64,000 nt of DNA from JAGVPT01 sp964439265 (GCA_964439265.1 CAYTOA010000002.1:1-64000), one strand, 5' to 3'; positions 1 to 8,980 are shown, counted from the first letter of the stretch. Numbers and translations: made by a program. Notes: a model not told the origin generated them from the letters alone.

Positions 1-3
1 TCT

Positions 4-2220
4 ATGAACGACACTTATCCTCGGTCCGGCGGAACATTATTCCTCAATCTCATTTGGCACCAGCATCAACCCCTGTATCTCGACCCCCAAAGCGACCAGC
101 TCCAGGGACCGTGGGTCCGGACGCACGGGACCAAGGATTATTACGACATGGCGTCCATCCTTGAAAAATACCCGAACGTCCACTACAACGTCAACCTGAC
201 GTCGTCGCTCTTGTTTCAGCTTGAGAAATATTATGTCGACCGGCTGCGGCCGTTCGTGGATGTGAAAGCGAACCGGGTCGACACCGCGGGCTATTTTGCG
301 CGATGGAAAGGGAAGACCGACCCGTGGATCGACCTCGCGCTGAAACCAACGGAGGAATTCGACGAGCGCGACAAGGATTTTCTTCTGCACAATATTTGGA
401 ATGCATTCGGCATCAGCGAGGTCCAGATTTTGCGGTTTCCAGGCTATGCAGCGTTAAAAGAAAAGAACTCCCGCAAGGAACAATTTTCCGTGCAAGAGAT
501 GCGCGACCTCAAGTTTTGGTTTTACCTTGCACACTTTGACCCCGACTTTTTGGAAGAGAGAACCCAGCTTGCCGACGGAACGACGATCGATCTGACCGAT
601 ATGGTCGAGATGCGGTCTGACGGCAAATACTATCTGCGAGGGAAGATCTCAGAACTGGAGTGCAATCGCATTATCGCCGAAGCGTTCAAGGTGTTGGCGA
701 ATATTATTCCAATCCACAAAAAATTGATGTATCATCCGTCGAGCTTTGAAGGACAAATCGAAGTAGTCACAACTCCGTATTTTCATCCGATCCTTCCGCT
801 GATCTATGATTCAGACATCGCGAAAGTGTGTCAGCCAAATGACAGCATGCCCAATCGCTTTCATTACCCTCAGGACGCGAATGCCCAGGTGGCGAAGGCA
901 ATTGAATTCTACAAAGAAAAATTCGGACAGGCTCCCGCCGGCATGTGGCCGGGGGAGGGATCCGTGGCTCAGGAGATCATTCCGATATTCGGACGGAACG
1001 GAATCTGCTGGATTGCGACCGATGAGAAGATCCTTGCCCGTTCCAAACCGTACGGCCAGCCGAAATTCTATCCGTACGGAGTGAATACGGGCGGCGATGA
1101 AATGGATTCGGTTGTCGTGGTATTCCGCGACACAGAACTGTCCGACAAGATCGGCTTCTCGTATCAGAATTTCCTCGGTGAGGACGCCGCTGATGATTTT
1201 ATCAAGAGCATCTTAAAGTATGCGCCGAATGCCGGAGAGCCGGATCGTTTGCTGACGGTCATACTGGACGGGGAGAACGCGTGGGAATGGTACCGGAAGG
1301 ATAATGACGGAAAGGAATTCCTCCATGCCTTGTATCGGAAGTTAAGCGCGCTCTATGATACCCGGCAGATCGTTTCTGTAACGATGACGGAATACATGCA
1401 GGGGAATCCGAAACGCGGCGTTGCTCGTCATCCGATCTCATCGATGCGGAAGCTCGACTGGCTCTACCCCGGGTCGTGGATCAACGCAAACTTTGACACG
1501 TGGATCGGTGAGGATGAGGAGAACCGCGCGTGGAATTATCTTCTCGTTGCTCGGCAGGACCTGGCACTTTCTGGATTACATCAGCCCGATCCCAAAGCTG
1601 CTGAACCGAAGGCGGGAACAAAGGAAAATCTGGCGTACAAAGCGTGGGAAGAGATGTACGCTGCGGAGGGTTCTGACTGGTTCTGGTGGTACGGGACGGA
1701 CCAAACCGCTCCTGCCGGAGACAAACCATTTGATATCGCGTATATTACCCACTTAAAAAACATCTATTCATTTGCTCAGCAGGCGGGGGGTAAGATGCCG
1801 AAGAGAGAATTCAAGGAAATCATCGTTGATGATACAACAGCGGCGCGTCCGGCCCAGGGGGCGATGGCTCAGAGCAGCAGAACCGATTCTGTGACAGTCG
1901 TTTTCCAGTGCGATGCCCGCAATAACTACGTGCGCAAAGGAATCTATATCGCGGGAAACCAGGAGCAGCTGGGAAACTGGAAACCGAATTTTGTGAAGAT
2001 GTACGACGATGGAACACACGGAGACCGCCAACAGAGCGACAGCGTGTGGACAATCGAGTTTCGTTTTCCGGTCGGGACAGAAATTCAATACAAATTCACT
2101 AACAGCGGACCAAGCGGCGAATGGAATCCGGGCGAAGAATTTCCAAGCGGCAATCGCAAGGTCTTCCTCGACGGTACGATCGACAGGATTGTCCTCACGG
2201 ACAAGTTCGGCAAAATGTGA
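4..2220 (+). CDS. GH57 alpha-amylase/amylopullulanase-type glycosidase with C-terminal CBM20
   Basis: Retaining glycoside hydrolase family 57 enzyme acting on alpha-1,4 (and perhaps alpha-1,6) glucans. Seen: the first GH57 signature HQHQP at residues 19-23, GMWPGE at 313-318 (Glu318 is the likely nucleophile by family position), and ILDGEN at 420-425 (Asp422 the likely acid/base). Residues about 629-735 look like a CBM20 starch-binding domain, with an IAGNQEQLGNW stretch at 649-659. No signal peptide is visible, so a cytoplasmic location is likely. The ATG lies three bases from the window edge and the frame is open at base 1, so a longer N-terminus cannot be excluded, although GH57 proteins usually begin close to this motif. 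Two MFS sugar transporters and a malG remnant follow, which fits maltodextrin or glycogen use. The exact substrate is not determinable. Confidence 0.88.
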   Translation: MNDTYPRSGGTLFLNLIWHQHQPLYLDPQSDQLQGPWVRTHGTKDYYDMASILEKYPNVHYNVNLTSSLLFQLEKYYVDRLRPFVDVKANRVDTAGYFARWKGKTDPWIDLALKPTEEFDERDKDFLLHNIWNAFGISEVQILRFPGYAALKEKNSRKEQFSVQEMRDLKFWFYLAHFDPDFLEERTQLADGTTIDLTDMVEMRSDGKYYLRGKISELECNRIIAEAFKVLANIIPIHKKLMYHPSSFEGQIEVVTTPYFHPILPLIYDSDIAKVCQPNDSMPNRFHYPQDANAQVAKAIEFYKEKFGQAPAGMWPGEGSVAQEIIPIFGRNGICWIATDEKILARSKPYGQPKFYPYGVNTGGDEMDSVVVVFRDTELSDKIGFSYQNFLGEDAADDFIKSILKYAPNAGEPDRLLTVILDGENAWEWYRKDNDGKEFLHALYRKLSALYDTRQIVSVTMTEYMQGNPKRGVARHPISSMRKLDWLYPGSWINANFDTWIGEDEENRAWNYLLVARQDLALSGLHQPDPKAAEPKAGTKENLAYKAWEEMYAAEGSDWFWWYGTDQTAPAGDKPFDIAYITHLKNIYSFAQQAGGKMPKREFKEIIVDDTTAARPAQGAMAQSSRTDSVTVVFQCDARNNYVRKGIYIAGNQEQLGNWKPNFVKMYDDGTHGDRQQSDSVWTIEFRFPVGTEIQYKFTNSGPSGEWNPGEEFPSGNRKVFLDGTIDRIVLTDKFGKM

Positions 2221-2370
2221 TCTTGCTGACGGAGGGCGAAGAAACAATTTCTCGAAAAGCCCCAGACGTGCAGTGGATTTTTTTATTGCGTCTTGCCGCC
2301 TTTGCGTGAGGCATGCTTTTACTAAATCAAAATTCTCTTCTTATATCTCTCAAACTCTCTAACTTCGACC

Positions 2371-3663
2371 ATGCTCCAAATCCAGAAGAAACTCTCTCCT
2401 TCTTTCTACGCAATTATCAGCTTGCCGTCGACCGCGATGGGCTTTGCCCTGTCGGTCCAGATTTCTGCGTTAAGCTGGCTCCTCACCACGCGGTACAATC
2501 TTGACATCCATGAGGTGGGGATTGTATGGGCTGCTGGACCGCTTGCTGGAATATTCGGACAGGTCATCATCGGATTGATCAGCGACAAAGTGTGGTTCTG
2601 GGGAGGGAGGAGACGCCCGTTCATCCTTATCGGGGGAGTGTTAGCCGCCTCGATGCTGCTCGCGCTGCCAAACATCGACGCCATACGATCATCATTCGGC
2701 ATTGAGGGATTGCTCGGCGTCGCGATATTTGTTGCGCTGACGCTTGACCTCGCTATCAACATCAGCTTCAACCCTACCCGTTCTATCATTGCCGACGTAA
2801 CACCAGAGGGCAATCCGCGCACAAAGGGCTACACGTGGATGCAGACGATCTCCGGTTTTTTCGGTGTTCTCGCGTACGTCATCGGTGCAGTCTTCGGCAA
2901 TTATGTCTTGATCTATTCCGGAGTATTTGTTGTCCTGATTTGCTCTATTCTTCCTGTTTTCTTCATCGCTGAGGAACGAGTATTGGCTGCGCCGGCGCCG
3001 TCATCATCCAGTTCCGGCGAAATTGCTGTTGTGCCGGCCACAAAGTGGGGACAATTATTTCGTCTCTACATTGCGCATGCATTTTCCTGGATCGGCGTCC
3101 AAACAATGTTTGTGTACATCATCGCCTATATCCAGCAAAAAATAACCGGCGGAACGGATTCATCCGGCATGTTATCGGGCAAGGTGATTTCGATTTCATT
3201 TGCGGTGCTAAACACTGTTGGTTTCATTCTCCCCGGGTTTGTCCTCGAACCGATCGCGGAGAAGTTAGGACGTGTGCGGACGCATCTGGGTTGCGTCGCA
3301 ATTATGGCGGCCGGATATTTCCTCATCGCCTTCGTTGGAAAAACTCCGTTTGCCCTGTACGCTCTCATGGGCATCGTCGGGATAGGGTGGGGAGCGATTG
3401 TCAGTCTTCCGTTTGCGATCATGTCCGAGAATGTCGAAAAGAGCCGTATGGGGTTCTTCATGGGCATCTTTAACTTGTCCGTCGTCTTGCCGCAGCTTTT
3501 CGTCAGCCTTGGTCTCGGCGTTGTAATCCAGCATTCAGCCGATAAGAATATCATCTTCCTGATAAGCGGAGTCAGCGTGGCCCTTTCTGCATTCTTCTGG
3601 ATGTTCGTCAAAGAAGATAGAAGCGGCAACGCAGCTTCAGCCTTGCCTCATGGTGCGCATTGA
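2371..3663 (+). CDS. MFS transporter, sugar (SLC45/GPH-like) type
   Basis: A 430-residue inner-membrane protein with about 12 hydrophobic segments. The loop after the second transmembrane segment carries SDKVWFWGGRRRPF, the typical charged motif-A region of MFS sugar porters, and a second GRVRTHLG loop lies near the middle. A hydrophilic, Ser-rich linker at about residues 208-222 separates the two six-helix halves. It follows the GH57 gene by 150 bp and shares its overall plan with the MFS gene at 4001-5302, so the two are probably paralogues. A role in importing maltose, maltodextrin or a related sugar is inferred from context only. The ATG at 2371 has no strong Shine-Dalgarno. Confidence 0.8.
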   Translation: MLQIQKKLSPSFYAIISLPSTAMGFALSVQISALSWLLTTRYNLDIHEVGIVWAAGPLAGIFGQVIIGLISDKVWFWGGRRRPFILIGGVLAASMLLALPNIDAIRSSFGIEGLLGVAIFVALTLDLAINISFNPTRSIIADVTPEGNPRTKGYTWMQTISGFFGVLAYVIGAVFGNYVLIYSGVFVVLICSILPVFFIAEERVLAAPAPSSSSSGEIAVVPATKWGQLFRLYIAHAFSWIGVQTMFVYIIAYIQQKITGGTDSSGMLSGKVISISFAVLNTVGFILPGFVLEPIAEKLGRVRTHLGCVAIMAAGYFLIAFVGKTPFALYALMGIVGIGWGAIVSLPFAIMSENVEKSRMGFFMGIFNLSVVLPQLFVSLGLGVVIQHSADKNIIFLISGVSVALSAFFWMFVKEDRSGNAASALPHGAH

Positions 3664-3689
3664 TGATGACAGGGCAAATAATTCGAAGA

Positions 3690-3932
3690 ATGAAGAAAAG
3701 AGGGCTCCATGTCTTTCTTTTATCACTCTGTATCGTTGCAGCGAAGATCCTTCAGGTTACGTAAGTGTGGACGCTCCCGTTAGGACTGAAGTCGTTCGGA
3801 TCGAACATTGGGTTCGAGTGGGGGCTCTATGGCGCAGCTTCAATGATCGTTACTATACCCGTGGTCGTTCTCTTCCTCACACTAAGCAAATGGCTGGTTT
3901 CCCGGTCGACGCTCGGGAGCGCAAAAAGATAA
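3690..3932 (+). pseudogene. Remnant of a MalG-type carbohydrate ABC transporter permease
   Basis: In one reading frame (ATG 3690 to TAA 3930-3932) there is a short N-terminal piece, MKKRGLHVFLLSLCIVAAK, typical of the start of a MalG-family permease. A TAA at 3762-3764 follows, and then about 55 residues that resemble the family C-terminus: TLPLGLKSFGSN, then FEWGLYGAASMIVTIP, then a hydrophobic helix, ending in STLGSAKR. This compares with the usual WGxxxAASxxxxLPxxxxF and LTxGxxKG ending. The middle of the protein, about 200 residues including the EAA loop that contacts the ATPase, is absent. It lies between two sugar MFS genes in an alpha-glucan locus. The reading is a decayed gene left after loss of an ABC sugar importer; no matching malF, malE or ATPase is in the window. 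Confidence 0.75.
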
Positions 3933-4000
3933 TGCTCTTATCGTTGTAGTCTAAGGTGTCTTACAATTGCCCGCATTCATCTAAAACACAAAGACAAAAC

Positions 4001-5302
4001 ATGGAAAAACCTAAACTGAGCTTTTGGCAAGTCTGGAACATGAGTTTCGGATTTCTCGGGATCCAATTCGGGTTTGCGCTGCAAAATGCGAACGTCAGCC
4101 GGATATTTGAAACGCTGGGAGCGAACCTCTCGGATATTCCGATACTCTGGATCGCAGCGCCAACGACCGGGCTCCTTGTCCAGCCGATCATAGGCTACCT
4201 GAGCGATCGAACGTGGAATCGTTTGGGAAGGAGAAGGCCGTATTTTCTCACAGGCGCCATTTTGGCGACGGCAGCGCTCGTGGTCATGCCGAATTCTCCC
4301 GCTCTCTGGGTTGCAGCAGGAATGCTCTGGATCCTCGACGCATCCATAAACATCTCGATGGAACCTTTTCGTGCGCTCGTCGCAGATTTGCTTCCTTCTT
4401 CTCAACGGACTACCGGTTTTGCCGTGCAGAGTTTCTTCATCGGTACCGGGGCTGTTGTGGCGTCGGCGCTTCCGTATATTTTTACAAATTGGATCGGTGT
4501 CAGTAACACGGCACCAAAAGGACAAATTCCCAGCTCGGTCCTCTATTCTTTCTATGCAGGAGCCATCGCATTCATCACGGCAGTAAGCTGGACTGTCTTT
4601 CGTACTAAGGAATATCCGCCGGAGAATATCGAGGAATTCCGACAGCACAAACAAGAACATGCGGGAACGATCGAACTCTTGAAAGGGATATTTCTGAGCC
4701 TTAAAGAGATGCCGCGAACGATGATCCAGCTTGCTGTCGTCCAGTTCTTCTCCTGGTTCGCGCTCTTCGCCATGTGGATCTACACGACATCTGCAGTAAC
4801 AAGCCACATCTATGGAGCCACAGATCCGACAACTCCCCTCTTTAACGAAGGCGCGGATTGGGTCGGCGTACTCTTTGCAGCGTACAACGGATTCGCGGCA
4901 CTCGCAGCATTCTTGCTCCCCGTTGTCGCAAGGAAAACGAGCAGAAAGACCGTTCACATGCTGAGCCTTTTCTGCGGCGGTCTTGGCCTCATTTCATTCC
5001 TGGTGATTCACAGCCCCGGCATGCTCTTGCTTTCCATGGTGGGGATAGGATTGGCGTGGGCCAGCATCCTTTCGATGCCGTATGCGATTCTTGCAGGATC
5101 GCTGCCGCCCGGACGAACAGGTGTGTACATGGGAATCTTTAATTTTTTCATCGTTATTCCCCAGATCATGGCCGCAGGAATTCTGGGTTTTGTCATGCGG
5201 ACATTTCTAGGCAATCAGGCAGTCTATGCGCTCGTCCTGGGAGGAGTCTCCATGATCGTAGGCGGAATTCTTGTTTTGTGGGTAGATGACGTAGATGCGT
5301 GA
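4001..5302 (+). CDS. MFS transporter, sugar (SLC45/GPH-like) type
   Basis: A 433-residue inner-membrane carrier with about 12 transmembrane segments and the charged loop SDRTWNRLGRRRPYF near residues 66-80, the same place and style as in the MFS protein at 2371-3663. The start at 4001 (MEKPKLSFWQVWNMSFGF) is preferred over an upstream in-frame start because SLC45-like proteins begin with a short basic stretch just before helix 1. A PF/PY-rich segment near residue 120 (SMEPFRALVADLLP) recalls sucrose/maltose carriers of plants and proteobacteria. Substrate is inferred from the neighbouring GH57 amylase. It is separated from the first MFS gene by the malG remnant. Confidence 0.8.
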   Translation: MEKPKLSFWQVWNMSFGFLGIQFGFALQNANVSRIFETLGANLSDIPILWIAAPTTGLLVQPIIGYLSDRTWNRLGRRRPYFLTGAILATAALVVMPNSPALWVAAGMLWILDASINISMEPFRALVADLLPSSQRTTGFAVQSFFIGTGAVVASALPYIFTNWIGVSNTAPKGQIPSSVLYSFYAGAIAFITAVSWTVFRTKEYPPENIEEFRQHKQEHAGTIELLKGIFLSLKEMPRTMIQLAVVQFFSWFALFAMWIYTTSAVTSHIYGATDPTTPLFNEGADWVGVLFAAYNGFAALAAFLLPVVARKTSRKTVHMLSLFCGGLGLISFLVIHSPGMLLLSMVGIGLAWASILSMPYAILAGSLPPGRTGVYMGIFNFFIVIPQIMAAGILGFVMRTFLGNQAVYALVLGGVSMIVGGILVLWVDDVDA

Positions 5303-5406
5303 TCGCTTCGGAACCGAGTACACACGGAAACTGAGATAAGAGGGAAATTATCATCGAGGAAGACCAAAGACCGCAACATCCGCGTTAAAGATATTCCAAC
5401 CGCTCG

Positions 5407-5435
5407 TTGGAAAAGAATCTATTTTTATTTATATT
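5407..5435 (+). promoter_or_regulatory. Sigma-70-type promoter for the GWxTD gene
   Basis: TTGGAA at 5407-5412, a 17-bp AT-rich spacer, and TATATT at 5430-5435. The predicted start of transcription is near 5442, leaving a 20-base leader that contains an AAAGG Shine-Dalgarno before the ATG at 5462. Confidence 0.6.
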
Positions 5436-5461
5436 GCCCTCCGAAATTAGAAAGGCCTCCA

Positions 5462-6856
5462 ATGAAAATTGCCGTCTTCCTCGTTACACTTGTTCTTGCT
5501 GCGTCGATCGTCTCGATCATTAGTCCGTGCGCACACGCCGAGTCTCGTCTTAGGGTCGGAATCGACGTTGCACGGTATCGTGGTGATTCAACGAAGGAAT
5601 ATGTTGAAATCTACTATTCATTCGATGTTTCAAAACTAAAATTCCTGCGAGTCGATACCTCGTTCAAAGCTGAAGCGGTGCTGGATATCTATTTCAAACG
5701 TTCGTCAACTGACTCCGTCGTTGCCCGGCAGACGTGGAGGATTCCGTTTACAGCGAACGATTCGTCGCTGCTGGCGGTCTCGCGCACCTACGCCGACGTG
5801 ATCGGCTTCTTCCTGCCGCCGGACATCTACCGTCTATACGTCATTGGCGGCGGAAGGGACGATTGGGCAAAGCGCGACAGCTTTTCCGTTCCCATTGACC
5901 TTCAGCCTCTTGAAAGCGCACACGTTGCCCTTAGCGATATTGAACTCTGCACATCGATCACTTCCGTGGGCCATGATTCGGCCGGGCGCTTCATCAAGAA
6001 TACCTACGAAGTCAAACCTAATCCTTCAAGAATATTCGGCGCCGAACAAGCGGTCGTGTATTATTATTTGGAAGAGTACAATCTATTGAGGAATAAATCA
6101 CCGAATTACTACACGAGAGTGTATGTGACAAATTCTGTCGGCAAAGAGGTCATCACCCGCAGCCGTATCAAGAACCGGCTGAATGAATCGAACGTAGAGG
6201 TCGGAGCGCTGCAGATAAACGCTTTGCGGACCGGCTCATATACTTTGCATTTCAGTATTGTCGACTCGGTCGATAATTCCAGCTATACATCGTCGAAGAA
6301 AATGTTCATCTACAATCCTCAGCTTCCGATGGATTCGCTCACGACAGGAACTGAAGGGTCGGTGCTCGCGAGCGAGTATGCAACGATGACTGAGGCAGAA
6401 CTCGACATCGAGTTTGCGCAAATCAAATATGTTGCCAGCCGCGCCGAACAGGCACAATACACGAACGTCAAGGGTGTCGAGGCAAAACGCAAAGTACTGT
6501 ATGATTTCTGGAACAGACGTAAAAATAATGAGACAGATCCCGCCGTCGTGCAGAAGACAGAATATTTCAAACGCGTTGAGTACGCCAATGACCATTTCAG
6601 AGCCGGATTCAAAGACGGGTGGAAAACTGACCGCGGGCGTGTCTTCATTGTTTATGGCCCGCCGGATGAAGTGGAACGACATGCGAACGAAACCAACGTG
6701 AAGCCATACGAAATTTGGACGTATCATTCTATCCAGGGGGGTGTGGAATTTGTTTTCGGCGATCGGTCGGGCTTTTCAGATTACGATCTGCTCCATTCGA
6801 CCCATCGGGATGAAATGCAAAACGTGAATTGGATGAACCAGCTGCAGGTGCAGTAG
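5462..6856 (+). CDS. Secreted GWxTD domain-containing protein
   Basis: A 464-residue protein with a clear signal peptide (hydrophobic residues 5-24, cleavage likely after CAHA at about 24-27). The C-terminal region contains the motif that names the family, FKDGWKTDRGRVFIVYGPPD, at about residues 381-400. GWxTD proteins are widespread in Bacteroidota, Ignavibacteria, Acidobacteria and related phyla; their function is not established. The long middle part is beta-rich without a recognised enzyme motif. It has its own promoter (5407-5435) and a good terminator (6884-6912), so it is probably a one-gene unit. Periplasmic or outer-membrane-associated location is inferred. Confidence 0.8.
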   Translation: MKIAVFLVTLVLAASIVSIISPCAHAESRLRVGIDVARYRGDSTKEYVEIYYSFDVSKLKFLRVDTSFKAEAVLDIYFKRSSTDSVVARQTWRIPFTANDSSLLAVSRTYADVIGFFLPPDIYRLYVIGGGRDDWAKRDSFSVPIDLQPLESAHVALSDIELCTSITSVGHDSAGRFIKNTYEVKPNPSRIFGAEQAVVYYYLEEYNLLRNKSPNYYTRVYVTNSVGKEVITRSRIKNRLNESNVEVGALQINALRTGSYTLHFSIVDSVDNSSYTSSKKMFIYNPQLPMDSLTTGTEGSVLASEYATMTEAELDIEFAQIKYVASRAEQAQYTNVKGVEAKRKVLYDFWNRRKNNETDPAVVQKTEYFKRVEYANDHFRAGFKDGWKTDRGRVFIVYGPPDEVERHANETNVKPYEIWTYHSIQGGVEFVFGDRSGFSDYDLLHSTHRDEMQNVNWMNQLQVQ

Positions 6857-6883
6857 ACGTCGCCCACGAAGTTTGTTGAGGAA

Positions 6884-6912
6884 AACTCCGGTTCTATTGC
6901 CGGAGTTTTTTT
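6884..6912 (+). terminator. Rho-independent terminator after the GWxTD gene
   Basis: Stem AACTCCGG (6884-6891) pairs with CCGGAGTT (6900-6907) around an 8-base loop, followed directly by a run of seven T. Confidence 0.85.
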
Positions 6913-7282
6913 GTGCTCCCGCGTCGCGGATTAGTCGGAATCGTATGAAGGCGAAGAACCGGGTATGCCGGCAATTGAAAGCGATGGACGAAAGATTCCG
7001 CTCCATAGGTGATTCCATTGCATAAAATTATTCGGTGATGGTCTATTTTGCCTGATCGACCCTTCTCCCGAAAGGATGGCTTAGCCAGACGCGACTTGAC
7101 AAAATGCATCTGTCGACTACTCGACTCGTTGAGGACTTGCTCAGAGTGAACACTTCCCGTTCATCCTGGGTAAGTGAGCGGAGCGAACGCATCGTCAACG
7201 ACCCGATGGGCCGTCGACCCGTCGGGAGGATCATGTTGCGACTTTTAAATCAAAATAGCTCACTACCAATTATTCCAGCCCC
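6913..7282. other. Intergenic stretch without a supported gene
   Basis: About 370 bp between the terminator and the pyr promoter. Short open frames on both strands have no recognisable product, no ribosome binding site and no neighbour logic. The part 7115-7215 has the look of dispersed intergenic sequence (reverse strand CACTCTGAGCAAGTCC and short GC-rich palindromes), so it may be a repeat family member; other copies were not seen in this window. Confidence 0.4.
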
Positions 7283-7311
7283 TTGATTTAGAAAATAAGA
7301 TTTCGTATACT
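7283..7311 (+). promoter_or_regulatory. Promoter of the pyrRBC operon
   Basis: TTGATT at 7283-7288, spacer of exactly 17 bp, TATACT at 7306-7311. Transcription would start near 7318, just ahead of the PyrR-binding loop. Confidence 0.7.
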
Positions 7312-7328
7312 TTACCCAGACAATGAAT

Positions 7329-7359
7329 CCTTTAATTCTATCCGGAGAGGTAGGAAAGG
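7329..7359 (+). promoter_or_regulatory. PyrR-binding loop in the pyr leader RNA
   Basis: The leader contains CCTTTAATTC then TATCCGGAGAGGTAGG and AAAGG. This matches the known PyrR recognition hairpin (terminal UCCxGxGAGG hexaloop region, internal bulge with UUUAA, closing CCUUU/AAAGG arms). The lower stem CCTTT (7329-7333) pairs with AAAGG (7355-7359), and CTA (7338-7340) pairs with TAG (7351-7353) below the loop. By family knowledge, UMP-bound PyrR stabilises this anti-antiterminator so that the downstream terminator forms. It sits 46 bases upstream of the terminator and about 100 bases before pyrR, which suggests autoregulation. Confidence 0.85.
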
Positions 7360-7404
7360 AAATGATCGATCAGCGTGTCCCAATTTTATTGATAATTCAA
7401 ACCA

Positions 7405-7435
7405 ACCTCCGTTCAATCGTGAACGGAGGTTTTTT
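7405..7435 (+). terminator. Attenuator terminator of the pyrRBC leader
   Basis: Perfect 11-bp stem, ACCTCCGTTCA (7405-7415) with TGAACGGAGGT (7420-7430), loop ATCG, followed by TTTTTATT. It lies between the PyrR-binding loop and pyrR, so it is the switchable terminator rather than the end of a transcript. Confidence 0.85.
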
Positions 7436-7455
7436 ATTGTACACTCATTTCGTAC

Positions 7456-8007
7456 ATGATGCCCATGAATGACCGGCGAATAATACTCGACGCGCAAAAT
7501 TTCGGCCGGACCGTCAACCGGCTTTCGCATGAAATCGTTGAACGAAACCGCGGTGCCGCTTCGCTCGGGATCGTCGGGATCAGGACCCGGGGAGATTTCC
7601 TTGCCCGCAGGATCGCTGCGGCGGTGTTTGAAATGGAAAAAGTTTCCCCTCCGATCGGAACGCTCGACATCACGCTCTACCGGGATGACCTTCGCGGGAG
7701 GCTCTCTCAGCCCCGCCTTAATACGACGGATATCCTGTACGATATCGCCGGCAAGGATATAATTCTTGTGGACGATGTATTGTTCACCGGCCGGACTGTT
7801 CGCGCCGCCCTCAACGCCCTCATGGACATCGGAAGACCGGCTTCCATCCAGCTTGCCGTTCTCGTGGACCGGGGACATCGCGAACTCCCCATCAAAGCAG
7901 ATTTTGTCGGCAAAAATGTGCCGACATCCAATGATGAAGAGATTCAGGTGAAGATGGCCGAGGTGGACGGCGAAGACGAAGTTATTTTACTTCCGGTAAA
8001 ACCATAA
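7456..8007 (+). CDS. pyrR: Bifunctional pyr operon RNA-binding regulator / uracil phosphoribosyltransferase PyrR
   Basis: A 183-residue type I phosphoribosyltransferase fold protein. The PRPP loop DIILVDDVLFTGRTVRAA is at residues 101-118, and the LDITLYRDDL segment at 70-79 is typical of PyrR. In the family it binds the pyr leader RNA in a UMP-dependent way and has weak uracil phosphoribosyltransferase activity. Its own leader carries a PyrR recognition loop and attenuator (7329-7435), and pyrB follows by 18 bp. ATG codons at 7456, 7459 and 7465 are all possible starts; no Shine-Dalgarno settles the choice. A second, non-regulatory uracil phosphoribosyltransferase gene (upp) is at 26280, which supports the regulator reading here. 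Confidence 0.93.
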   Translation: MMPMNDRRIILDAQNFGRTVNRLSHEIVERNRGAASLGIVGIRTRGDFLARRIAAAVFEMEKVSPPIGTLDITLYRDDLRGRLSQPRLNTTDILYDIAGKDIILVDDVLFTGRTVRAALNALMDIGRPASIQLAVLVDRGHRELPIKADFVGKNVPTSNDEEIQVKMAEVDGEDEVILLPVKP

Positions 8008-8025
8008 CCCAAAGAAGGATGACCC

Positions 8026-8946
8026 ATGGGATTATCATCGCGCCACCTGCTCGGGCTCGACGGAGCGCCGAAAGCAGATATTGAACTGATTCTCAATACG
8101 GCCGTGTCGTTCAAGGAGATACTGAACCGGCCGATCAAAAAAGTGCCGACCCTTCAGGGCAAGACGATTGTCAACTTGTTCTTTGAAAACTCTACCCGTA
8201 CGCGGATTTCTTTCGAACTGGCGGAACGGAGACTCTCTGCCGATGTAGTAAATTTCTCCGCGTCCGGGTCAAGCGTCAGCAAGGGAGAGACGCTGAAAGA
8301 CACTGCCAGAAATATTGAAGCCATGAAGATCGACATGGTCGTGATACGCCACAACTCCGCGGGCACTCCCCATTTCCTGACCAGGGTTGTCCAATCGGCA
8401 GTGCTCAATGCAGGAGACGGCTGCCATGAACATCCGACGCAAGCGTTGCTGGATATGTATACGTTGAATGAAAAATTCGGACGACTCGATGGGTTGCGAG
8501 TATGCATTGTTGGTGATATTACGCACAGCAGGGTGGCTCGGTCGAACATCTACGGCTTGAAGACGATGGGCGCGACAGTCTCGGTCTGCGGGCCGGCGAC
8601 CCTCATTCCCAAAGAGATAGAGAAACTCGGTGTCGAGGTGTACCATCGCATCGACGACGTGCTTCCAAACGTCGATGCATTGAACGTCCTTCGTGTTCAG
8701 ATGGAACGGCAGTCCGGCGGCCTTTTTCCCTCGCTCCGCGAGTACCACCGCTTTTTCGGCGTAACCAAAGAACGGCTCGATAAGGTCGATCATCCGATCA
8801 CTATCATGCACCCGGGACCGATCAACCGGGACGTCGAACTCTCCGCCGATGTCGCGGATGGACCGCACTCCGTCATCCTTGAACAGGTATTGAACGGGGT
8901 TGCGGTCAGAATGTCGGTGTTGTATCTCCTGGGGACAGTCAATTAG
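8026..8946 (+). CDS. pyrB: Aspartate carbamoyltransferase catalytic subunit
   Basis: Catalyses carbamoyl phosphate plus aspartate to carbamoyl-aspartate, the first committed step of pyrimidine synthesis. The 306-residue length is normal for the catalytic chain. Seen: carbamoyl-phosphate loop ENSTRTRISFE at 54-64, HPTQALLD at about 138, and the aspartate-domain segment VGDITHSRVARSN at about 162-174. An AAGGATG Shine-Dalgarno precedes the ATG. No regulatory chain gene (pyrI) is present, so feedback control probably acts through the PyrR leader. It is between pyrR and pyrC in one operon. Confidence 0.95.
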   Translation: MGLSSRHLLGLDGAPKADIELILNTAVSFKEILNRPIKKVPTLQGKTIVNLFFENSTRTRISFELAERRLSADVVNFSASGSSVSKGETLKDTARNIEAMKIDMVVIRHNSAGTPHFLTRVVQSAVLNAGDGCHEHPTQALLDMYTLNEKFGRLDGLRVCIVGDITHSRVARSNIYGLKTMGATVSVCGPATLIPKEIEKLGVEVYHRIDDVLPNVDALNVLRVQMERQSGGLFPSLREYHRFFGVTKERLDKVDHPITIMHPGPINRDVELSADVADGPHSVILEQVLNGVAVRMSVLYLLGTVN

Positions 8947-8980
8947 TGATCACTAACTCACACAGAGAATTAGGATTTCC

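Noticed and set aside
3650..3949. 99-codon open frame after the first MFS gene
   Set aside because: Its product has no sensible composition, while a different frame of the same DNA shows the malG remnant.
3977..4957. Long minus-strand open frame (326 codons) inside the second MFS gene
   Set aside because: Antisense shadow: charged, Cys/Arg-rich translation opposite a clear membrane transporter.
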